DNA from: Ustilago trichophora
Taxonomy: Eukaryota > Basidiomycota > Ustilaginomycetes > Ustilaginales > Ustilaginaceae
Assembly (NCBI GenBank): GCA_900323505.1
Contig: OOIN01000003.1
Location: forward strand, 1,426,001 to 1,490,000
Reading direction: 5' to 3'
DNA: 64,000 nt
Numbering within the stretch: position 1 is the first letter of the stretch; each line of letters begins with the position of its first letter. Shown here in pieces: positions 37,913 through 47,975 of this stretch. A model generated the notes under the pieces. That model searched no databases and was not told the origin of the DNA. It worked only from the letters and a program-made list of their open reading frames with translations. The position numbers and the translations under genes were made by a program.

Positions 37913-40612
37913 TTGTCCCTTCGTGATATACAAGTTGTCGAGGAGGGTGGGAAGGTGGTGAAAGTATGCAGTCCGAGGAAGGCTGCATATGTTTGTGTTG
38001 ATTTGGCTGAGCCTTCAGGGTCCAACACCAAAACAGCTCGGATTTCGGCCTTTTTTCTCCACTTGGGCCTGAGAAGAAAGAGGAACGGCAAAAACTGGCT
38101 TTTCGCCGCAGGATATGGTTGTACTATTCCTTCCTTGTCTACTATCTCTGTTGTATTGCCTCTGCCGGTCGGAAGAGTAGCACACGCAGCTGTGTATCGC
38201 AGCTCAGAGGCGAAGATGTGGATTGCCTCGTCTTCGAGAGCAGTGAGGGCATTCGCTGCAGGTCGGGCCGCACCGAGCAGTTCAGTCATCAGTCCAGCGG
38301 CGTTGTTCCACAGGCACCGATACACACGAACCGCCTCAACGGTCTCGGAAACATCTTGGAATTGGGAGCGCAAGACACAAGATAGATCAGGTCCTAGCAG
38401 CAAGGCCAGTACCAGCGATAAGCGAAGCAGCAGCATCTCTCCCGGTCCGTCCTCCAAATTCGCCAAGGGCCGATCTTCACGACAGTTTCGAGGTGCCATC
38501 CAAGAGCAAGAACAGACGAGTCATCCTCCTTCCTACAAAGGGAAGCAGAAAGAGTCCAACCACTCCAAACACAGCATAACGCATGCATCAGACATCCGGA
38601 ACAAGCCTTCCAAGTCTGGTGGCCTAGCTTCGACCAAAACGCCTCGCACCGTCAACGGATCCGCACAGAGCTCGGCTTCAAGATGGAAAGCACCTCCACA
38701 GAAAGGATTGTCGGATGCGGATAATTCTTCAATTGGGGACGAGTCAACTAGCGTAGTTACCGAACAAGCGACTGCTGCGGAAGAACCAAAAGAGGACGCT
38801 CTAGCCGCAGCACAGGACCAGCTGCGTGCCTTTTTCTCCAGGAAGACTGGGACCAGGCCAGTCTCTACTCTGAACGAAGTGAAACCAGAATTGTCTCTAG
38901 AAGTAGCTCATTCTGAAAATGCTTCGTATCAGGATCCTGAGCTGCCAAACGACGAAGAGACGAGTGCCTCGACCGAATTGGCAGCCTCAGCTTCCCAAGC
39001 CGGGACTTTGCAAGACCCTGAACCCAAATATTCACGGCCGACACTCTCGGACCTGCAGTCAGCCGATTCGGATGACTTTGCTGGCTTGTACCGCTCCAAG
39101 ACCGTGTGGGACCCGAGCAAAGAGTACGCCTTGATGCAGGATGGACCGGAACGAAAGTCGTTCCTGCAAAGGGCATTAGAACAGGGCCCACGCCAATATA
39201 TCGTGGTCATTCTCGATGGCGACAATCTGCTGTTTGACCCACGTCATCTGAACAAAGGCTACGAAGGAGGCAAGTTCGTCTACGAGGAACTCCGCCTGCG
39301 CATTGCGAAAAAGCACAACTTGAGACCCCATTTGGTCGATCTGCGCGTTCGTGTCTTTTGCGCGCTCAATCCGCTCGCCACCGTTCTCAACAACACACGC
39401 ATCGTTCGCAGAGAGCTCCTCTTTGACTTCTTCCATGGTCTCAGCGACTGCAATCTCAACAACTACGTCGTCAATGTAGGCCGCGGCGACCAGGCAGCCG
39501 ATCTGCGTGTTAAAGCGGCCTTGGCGGATGCAATCCGCGACCCAGGCTGTTTCCGCGCCTACCTGGGCGGCCTGGATGACTTTGGCTATCTGGAAGAGCT
39601 CAATACGATCCAGAGCGCGAAACTTCTTGACAGCAAAGTCCATCTTGTCCAGGTGCCCGGCTTTGCAGTCAAGTCGAATGTGTACCGCGAGTATGCACAT
39701 CGGGCGATCGATCTCGACTACCTCTTCAAGAACTACGAGACTGCCAGGCGGGATATGCAGAACTATGTGAGTGCAAAGATAAGCTGGTCCGCTCGAGATG
39801 CCAAGAATCTCGGGGATGTGCTTGTATTCCTTTCGACTTTTGACTTGGTTTCCACTGACGCCTGCTCCTCTTCACTTTTCTCATTCACTTGATTGTTGAT
39901 CCTTGGCATGCCCCTGCCTCGGTTCTCACCTGCGTGCATTCGTGCATGTTTGCTTGCTTGCTTCTTTGACTCTTGGTTTCGATGCCGGTGCCCGGCGTCC
40001 TTACCCCACCCTTTGGACTGGCGACATCGTCTGACCAACGCGTCAACAGGGCGCAGAAGCGTTCAATGTGGCCGGCGACGACAGCGTAGCCAAGTCAACC
40101 GCGTCGCGACCGTGCGTTTTTCATCATCTCGCCAAGAATGGCTGCACGCAAGGCGACTTTTGCGTATACTCACACGAACCCATCTCGATGGGCCATAAAC
40201 AGAGACTCAGCAATCGCCTTAAACAACGACAATGTCCCAACATCTCAAGAGGAGAAGAGTGTCAGTTTGGCGACGAGTGCCTCTTTGCGTAAGTCCTTTC
40301 GATCCTTCGCGCCGTTCTTAGCTTTGTTAGGCGTGCCCGACCCGAGTAGCACGACGCAAGAAGACACGCGGCCTTGACCGCCGGTCGCCAGCAGCATTGG
40401 CCATCGAGTAGCAAGCCACGTGGCTACTGGATCATGCTCGGACGATGTGACCACTCTCTTCTGTTGGGTTGGAATGAATCTCCGACGCTTCCCCACAGTC
40501 ACACACTTTTGGGGATCAACTTGCAAGCGATGGCCTCATCGCACCCAGCATAGAGCTAGCAGCTGACCTCTTTCTCTCTCTCTCTTTCTCTTTCTCGCTC
40601 AATAGACACTGA
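37913..40612 (+). CDS. NYN/PIN-like nuclease-fold plus tandem CCCH zinc-finger protein (3 exons)
   Basis: The exons are 37913-39766, 40050-40288 and 40606-40612, with introns of 283 and 317 nt and phases that agree. The product is 699 residues if the first ATG is used. An ATG at 38216 (residue 102) is an alternative, and the first 100 residues are not convincing. Residues about 140-400 are Ser/Lys-rich and disordered. Residues about 425-610 match the fungal domain found with CCCH fingers: IVVILDGDNLLFDPRHLNKG, LRVRVFCALNPLATVLNN, VNVGRGDQAADLRVKAALAD and YLGGLDDFGYLEELN. The acidic DGDN and GRGDQAAD positions suggest an NYN/PIN-type metal site. Finger 1 is C640-x9-C-x5-C-x3-H660. Finger 2 is C680-x8-C-x5-C-x3-H699, and its last His is on the 7-nt third exon. 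RNA binding is likely. Confidence 0.8.
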
Positions 40613-42809
40613 TATCCTCGGTCTTCATGAGACAAGCTCTCTTCAGAACATGGCCCTTCTTACACACGCAACTTTTATTGCAATAGAACGCAAATGTTGA
40701 CATGCCAAAGACGCGACTGTGGCAGTGCTGCTGAAGCGTGTTCTCGTTTGCCAGCAGATCAATCTTGCACCACCTGCTGAGATCCGCTTCGTGACTGACG
40801 ACAGAGTTGAGCCGTGACAAGATGACCGTCACGAGGAGCAACGGGGGATGTCGGAGCGAAGTTCGGACGGAGGCAGTGGACGACGACTTGCACAGCGTTG
40901 CCTTCCAGAGTAATTAGGAATTGGCCGAATGGCCGATTTCCACGCCAAGCCTCTGCATTGCGGCAACTTGCACAAGCTTATCACCCAGCCGACTCTATTT
41001 GCCTTCGGCCTGCTGACACAGGCACGACAACCCATCTGTAGCATCTTGCCACGAGCGAGTGGGTCTTGCGTCGACAAGGACCCGTGTGCCGAGCTTTTTT
41101 ACTCCTAGGATAGGTGATGGCTTCGGCTATACCACGTGCGGTCAAGGTACAAGTCTTGGCATCCACGCTTGGTTGGTGACGCACCTCACGACCGATTCCA
41201 ACGAGATGTTTGTGCATAAATCACGTTGAACACATCTTTACATGCGTCCTTGCTCACGGACTGGGCTTCTATGTTCGGAGCCACCACGCATTGGGTCGTT
41301 TTCAGCGAAAGAGGGTCAAACAACACGGCCACTACGCCGGCATCTTTGGTCGCAAAAACATTCTTGCAATGACGTGCGACGTTCCGCAGGTCAGGTGGAA
41401 ACGTGTCGACTTTGGTGGTGCTTTTCTTCGGCACCGCCAACAAACCTAACGCAAGACTTGGACTGGATTGCTAGGCTCACACGTGCAACACTAGTTTATC
41501 ATCAAGTTGCCTTAAGCTGACGCAGAGCGAAACTTATTCTCCGACTGGAAGGAAACAAGCGGAGAAACGGCACTGGAACAGTCGAGAAGCCTAACTGCTC
41601 CACATGCCAAGACTTGCGTCAGATTCGCGTCGACTCTCATCCGTAAAGCAAGGCACCGGATGAGAACAAGACTCGATGGTCTTGGCACGCCTCTTGGCAC
41701 AGTGTACCACAGCATTTGAGCAGTGTGACTGCCACCAAAATGGTTTGCAAAGGACATGAATTCCAAACCATTCAGCTAGGCTTGGCCTTTTCCCATTCTG
41801 ATATACAAGATGTACCAATGTGACTGCTCTGCTGCCTTTGATCCCCAATGCCGGTGGATTCTCCACAAACGTCGGAAAAGATAAGTGTACTGTAGGCGAT
41901 AACGTCAAGCAACGCTCATCATCACCAGCAGTAAGCATCCTGGCCGCCTCGTGCTCATGCCTCACAGAATTCGCCGTGATTCGATACGTTGGTATCCCTG
42001 ACACAAAGTCTTGGCTACACCTCTCTGCTCACACACTAGCCATCTTTGGTCTGATGACGCACTAGACCACTAGCTTCGGTTACTTACGCCTCAACTCCGC
42101 TAAAGAGTTCCCTCGACTCTTCCGGACCCTTTCACTTTTTTTTGGTGTCTGCTCGCTTCCTCTTGTTCCGCTGCTTCGTCACTCTAGAACACCGTTCCCT
42201 CGCCTTATGAGTACTTTTTGCCAACTGCTGACTTTGTCAGGCACAACTTGAGAACAATGCAGCTATCGTTGATGATGCCGCCAGCCGCAGTCTTGGCATT
42301 CCGCAGCCACGCCTTCCGAACCAGAATCGCGCATGGCCATCCCTCTTCTTGTTTGCTCGCGATCAGGCTCAGAGGACCGCCAAGACACTGGACAGATGCC
42401 TGATCTTCGCAGCGTATCTGACGTCGATTGCCTTCGGTCAAGGCCGACGCCCCCGTGTCCTCCAGGGTCCCCCTGGCTTGTGAACGGCAATCATCGTCAA
42501 GTGAAAGATATATAAGCTCGACCCTCCGGCGGCTTCTTCATCTTCCTTCTTCGTCGCCAGCTCCAACATCCAGCAAGACGAGCAAAGCTTATCCAAGCTA
42601 CCATCCCTCTGACTCCGCCCCTCTTCCACTCTTCCTCTCACATCCTCCCCTATTCGACCTTTGCAAAGAACGAAGGCGCTCCGAGTCTCATCGAACTCGC
42701 ACTTTCCACAAACACTTTTGCTGGTCGACCTACCTGTCTGTGATAGGCGACTCGGCTTTGATCTCTTCACCTCTACAAACAACTCACACTTTCTTCCCTC
42801 TTGCCCAAG
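40613..42809 (+). promoter_or_regulatory. Long upstream region of the ENA gene with clustered PacC-type sites
   Basis: About 2.2 kb has no supportable gene. It contains nine copies of GCCAAG or its complement CTTGGC, starting at 40944, 41155, 41606, 41681, 41693, 41781, 42010, 42292 and 42379. Two copies of the sister form CCTGGC start at 41939 and 42472. GCCARG is the core site bound by PacC/Rim101 pH regulators in fungi. About one GCCAAG would be expected by chance on both strands in this length. Regulation by PacC is inference. Confidence 0.5.
42509..42516 (+). promoter_or_regulatory. TATA-box candidate of the ENA gene
   Basis: The sequence GATATATAAGC lies about 300 bp upstream of the start codon, downstream of the PacC-like site cluster. 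It is the only strong TATA match in the proximal promoter. Confidence 0.45.
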
Positions 42810-45800
42810 ATGGTCAACAAGAAGGACGAAAAGTTCCCACGCAGCGACACCGTCCAGGGTCCTGATATCACAGCTGAAGAGGCGCTCGAGGCAGCATGGC
42901 AGCACCACTACACCAGTGTGCTCCGCGCTCTCGGCGTCGAAGATGCTGAACATGGTCTCAACAAGAAAGATATCGAATCGCGACGCCAGCAGTACGGGCC
43001 CAACCAGCTCGAAGGCGGCGATGAGATCAGTGTTTGGAAGATCATGCTCCACCAGATTGCAAACGCCATGACCTTGGTAAGTTCTCACTCTCTAGCACAT
43101 CACTACGCTTACGAGCATCCAAACTGACCTCCCTCTCTCATTTTCGCTTTCTCTCCTCTCGTATTGCCTCTCTACAGGTCCTGATCCTTGCCATGGGTGT
43201 CTCTCTCGGCATTGGCTCGTGGATCGAAGGTGGTGTGCTCGCCGGTGTAGTCGCCATCAACATCTTCGTCGGTTTCTTCCAAGAGCTCTCGGCTGAAAAG
43301 ACCATGAACGCTCTCCGCGACCTGGCTTCACCCACTGCTCGTGTCATCCGAAACGGCGACGGTGAAACCATCTCTGCCCACGAGGTTGTTCCAGGCGACA
43401 TCATCGAGCTCTCCGCCGGTGACACCGTCCCCGCTGATTGCCGTCTGATCGACTCGATGAACTTCGAGACCGATGAAGCACTGCTTACCGGCGAATCGCT
43501 CCCCGTTGCCAAGGACCACACTCAGGTTTACTCTGCCGCCGAGGACATCGGTGTCGGTGACCGTCTCAACATGGCTTTCACTTCTTCCACCGTCTCCAAG
43601 GGTCGTGCCACCGGTATCGTCGTTGGCACCGGTATGAACACGGAAATCGGCAAGATCGCAGATGCTCTTCGCGGTGCCGCCAAGGCTCAGAAGATTCGAG
43701 AGGTCAAGCGCAACGCCTTCGGCAAAGCTGGCCCTCACCGCTACGTCCAGGCCGGTGCTCTCACCGTCTGGGACAAGGTCAACAACTTCCTTGGCACCAA
43801 CAAGGGCACACCGCTCCAGCGACGTCTCTCGCAGCTCGCTGTCGGTCTTTTCTTCGTCGCTGTTCTCTTTGCTATCATCGTCTTCCTCGCCAACAACTGG
43901 ACCGATAACGAGGTCATCATTTACGCCGTCGCCACCGGTGTCTCGATGATTCCCGCTTCGCTCACTGCCGTCCTCACCATCACCATGGCCATGGGCAGCA
44001 AGGCCATGGTCAAGAGGAACGTAATCGTCCGAAAACTCGACTCGCTCGAGGCCCTCGGATCCATCAACGACATTTGCTCCGACAAGACCGGAACCCTCAC
44101 TCAGGGAAAGATGGTCGTTCGCAAGGCATGGGTCCCCGCTTCCGGCACCTACAGCGTCTCAGAGACTAACGAGCCCTTCAACCCTACCCTTGGAGAGGTT
44201 TCTGTCAACGACATCGAGCCCCGCGATGCCAAGTCGACCGGCGACGCTGGCGACGGCGAGGTGGTTGCCCGCTCAGGCAAATCCGACAAGGTCAAGGGCA
44301 ACGATCGCCTCGAGGACTTTATGAACGTCGCTTCTCTCTGCAACCTCGCCACCGTTTTCAAGGACAAGGAGACTCACGCCTGGACCGCCCACGGCGACCC
44401 TACCGAGTGCGCCATTCAGACATTTGTCACCCGATTCGCCTGGGGCCGCATGAAGCTCACCAAGGGTTCCGATGCCGACAAGGAAGTTACCGAGAAGGAC
44501 CGCACCGCTGCCAAGTGGGCGCAGATTGCCGAATACCCCTTCGACAGCTCTGTCAAGCGCATGGCTGTCACCTACGTCAACAACGAAACCGGCGAGGGCT
44601 ACGCTATGATGAAGGGTGCTGTCGAGCGCGTGCTCGACTCGTGCACCACGGCACAGACCAACGAAGGCAAGATCGATTTCACCGAGGACTTTGAGAAGCG
44701 TGTTCTCGACAATATGGAGGCTCTCGCTTCGCAGGGCCTTCGTGTGCTCGCCCTCGCCCACCGCAAGCTTACGGATGCCGAGAAGGATCTCGCTGAGGAG
44801 GTTGACCGTGCTGACATCGAATCGGATATGACCTTCCTCGGCCTCGTTGGCCTTTACGACCCTCCCCGTCCCGAAACTGCGGGTGCCGTTCGCAAGTGCA
44901 AGGAAGCTGGTATCACTGTTCGCATGCTCACTGGTGACCACCCCGGCACTGCCAAGGCGATCGCTCTGGACGTCGGCATTGTTCCCCGCAACACGACCAA
45001 GTATTCCAAGTCCGAACTCGACACCATGGTGATGACCGCCGCCCAGTTCGACAAGCTCTCTGAGGCCGAGATTGATGCTCTCCCTCAGCTGCCCCTCGTG
45101 ATTGCCCGATGTGCTCCTCAGACCAAGGTTAGGATGATTGAGGCACTTCACCGCCGCGGCAAATTCTGCGCCATGACCGGTGACGGTGTCAACGACTCTC
45201 CTTCGCTCAAGATGTCGGATGTCGGTATTGCGATGGGTATGAACGGATCGGACGTCGCCAAGGACGCATCAGACATTGTGCTCACGGACGACAACTTTGC
45301 TTCGATCGGAAACGCCATCGAGGAGGGACGACGCATGGCTGACAACATCTCAAAGTTTGTCTGCCACCTGTTGGCCCAGAACGTGGCTCAGGCATCGGTT
45401 CTTCTCATCGGATTGGCATTCAAGGACGACACTGGTCTCTCGGTCTTCCCGCTCTCGCCGGTCGAGATTCTGTACATCATCATGGTCACTTCGGGTCTTC
45501 CCGCCATGGGTCTCGGTATGGAGAAGGCTTCTGTCGACGTGATGAAGAGGAAGCCTCGCTCGAACAAGTGGGGCATCTTCACGCCCGAGATGCTCATCGA
45601 TCTTACCGTGTACGGTTTCTGGATGGCAGCGCTCTGCTTGGCCACCTTCACTCTGATCGAATTCGGATGGGGCGACGGCAACCTGGGTGACATGTGCAAC
45701 TCGAGCTACAATGACAGCTGCGACCTCGTCTTCCGCGCGCGCGCTTCTACTTTCGCCGTCATGACCTGGTTCTCGTTGCTTCTTGCTTGGGAGGTGGTTG

Positions 45801-46240
45801 ACATGCGACGCAGCTTCTTCAACATGCACGACGACGGCCACTGGTACAACCAGTGGTTCAAAGACACGTATGGCAAGAACAAGTTCCTCTTCTTCTGCGT
45901 CGTTATCGGCTTCTTCAGTGTCTTCCCGATCCTCTACATCCCTGGCCTCAACGATGTCGTCTTCCTGCACAAGGGCATCAGCTGGGAGTGGGGCGTCATC
46001 TTTGTCTGCGGTCTGCTCTTCATGGGCGGTATCGAGGCGTACAAGTGGGGCAAGCGCGTCTACTTCCGCCGCAAGGAGGTGGACGCTTCAAAGATTGTCG
46101 ACGAAGAGCAGCAGGCTGTCGATGGTGACTCCAACCCCGCCGAATTTGCCGACAGCGAGAAGAAGCAGCAGACCAACGACGCTCACAGCAAGAAGATGGT
46201 CCCTGCACCAACATCTTCGTCCGAGAGGACCATGGCCTAA
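42810..46240 (+). CDS. ENA1: ENA-type P-type ATPase (Na+/K+ efflux, subfamily IID)
   Basis: Exons 42810-43076 and 43178-46240 are joined by a 101-nt phase-0 intron (GTAAGT to TACAG) to give 1109 residues. The N-terminal cation-ATPase region includes AWQHHYTSVLRALG and RRQQYGPNQLEGGDE. The A-domain motif TGES is in ALLTGESLPVAKD. The phosphorylation site CSDKTGTLTQGKM has its Asp at about 391. The hinge region is MTGDGVNDSPSLKMSDVGIA near 755-775. NDSPSLK with ADVGIAMG-like sequence, and the C-terminal half with about six TM segments, match fungal ENA pumps rather than SERCA or PMCA. These export sodium and potassium at the plasma membrane, especially at alkaline pH. Codon bias is strong. The C-terminal tail is Lys/Ser-rich. 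Which ENA paralog it is cannot be told here. Confidence 0.93.
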
Positions 46241-47975
46241 AAGAAAAGCCCTATACTTTATTCAGCATTTTAGCATATACATAGTATACACTCGCAGCAT
46301 CTCATGTTTCTATCTCGTACTCTAGACAAGTTCAGTGTTTCATTAGCAAGATCAGTTACCGGAATCAAAAAGTGCTCCATGAAGCAAGCTTTGAAATCAA
46401 TTCAAGGAAATGGTTGTGTTTGCATGTGAAGAATGGTAGCGATGGAAAAATAAGATAAAAATAAAAATGGCGAACAAAAAAAAAGAGGCAGGGAAATTGA
46501 GCGTCCAAAAGAACTTGGCTAGATGATGTATATCGGTCATGGATGAAGCCACATCGAAACCTGGACTCGGAAACTGATGCTTAGATCGTGCATACTCTCG
46601 CTGCTGTTGCTCAGGGAAGAGACTCAGTGGCGCAACGGAAAGCTCTCGCGAGGTGGATCGAACGAGCCACTCAAGGATTATGCTCAAGAGGACGGTTTCG
46701 TGCCTGTACCGGGCAGGGCTTACGGTCATGTTCATGCGACACAAAGTACCGATCATCGTGGACTGCGATGAGGCTCTAGTGCTGGGCAGCAAATGCTCCA
46801 GCTCGAGAAAGGAGAGTTCTGCTTGATGGTCGAGGAGCAGAATCGAAACGTACGAGAGTAGAAGCTACTCTGTGATGGTGAATTAGAGTTAGAGTTTGTA
46901 CGCTAGGTCTGAGCACTTGATCGCATTCGATGTGTAACCAAGCTAGGAGAATATCGCATGCTCGACATGGGAAGCCAGAGCCTGTTGTGCGTCCTGTGTG
47001 TTGTCAGCGTCGAAGACAGCTTGAAAAGCGTGACAAGGCAAGTAGAAAGCGGGGTAAATTAGCGAAGTGTCCCGTCGATCCGTCACATATAAAAAAACAA
47101 GAGTCAAGTTAGAGTGAGTTAGCGTGAAAAAGCAAAACCCGCCTTGTTTGGGCGTGTTTTCGTGACGGGTAAAGTGGCAGCTTTGTCTGGGCATGCACAG
47201 AAGATTCCCAGTGCATGCGCGCTGTTGATCATCCTCAACAGTCTCGATTGGCGAGCAAGAGGTGCGGGGCGAATTGTGAGTCTCGATCGTGAGGCTGCAC
47301 ACATACAGAAAAAAAGTCCGCAGCTGAGCGTTGCCCTGCAGAATACCACCGTTTCCGAGTCGACTCATGGTTTGCTGCAATGTCACTTGCAGCTAGCCTA
47401 CAGTACAGTACAGTACACAAGCTTGTTAACTTAGTGGGTGGCGACTGTATCGAACCCCCACAGGCTGTGCGTTGTGCCACCCTCTTGCTTGCCAAGTGAA
47501 CGGTTCATCTGGGTTCATCACCTGTGTGCAAGATGAAGTGGGGTTGTGAGGATCAAAGTTGTTCTTCTTGGCTAACCCTCCTCCCGCTGTGCAATGTGAT
47601 CAAGATCGAGACCCTGCAGACGTCCAAATACAGGAGTTGCTCAGTCGCTCGCCGATGTATGATCACTACCATCATCTTCCCATCTTTACACCATCTTTCA
47701 CCTGATCAGCATCGAAGAATCATCGAGTGTTGGCAGCATACAAGGACAGAATTGGTTTTAGTGGCGCACACTATTGACAGCTGCAGACGCACAGATCCCG
47801 TCCCCTGTTCTCTGCAAGCCATACTAGCGCATCACATCCATTCAGCACGCGACATCCAGCCACACAAACAATCAAGAGAGACAAGCTCCATTCAGCATCA
47901 CTGTCTCGGTATAGCGATCCAAGCACGCTACCGCCCACACACCTTTGGTAAAGCGACAAAGAGAGCAAGTGGACG
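46241..47975. other. Intergenic, 1.7 kb without a supportable gene
   Basis: The stretch lies between the ENA pump and the large coiled-coil protein. It contains a (CAGTA)3 repeat at about 47401-47416 and two short tRNA-like A/B-box look-alikes (near 46628-46669 plus and 47436-47482 minus) that do not fold into cloverleaves. Open frames here have no domain signal. Confidence 0.45.

Noticed and set aside
41591..42004. 137-codon minus-strand frame in the ENA upstream region
   Set aside because: No domain signal, no splice or promoter support; lies among PacC-like sites and is best read as noncoding.
44273..45151. 292-codon minus-strand frame
   Set aside because: Antisense to the ENA ATPase catalytic region; Leu/Gly/Val-rich artefact of codon bias.
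47436..47482. Candidate minus-strand tRNA with GGTTCGATAC B box and a 7-bp closing stem
   Set aside because: Only 47 nt long, no anticodon arm and no proper T stem; not a tRNA. Kept only as a low-interest observation.
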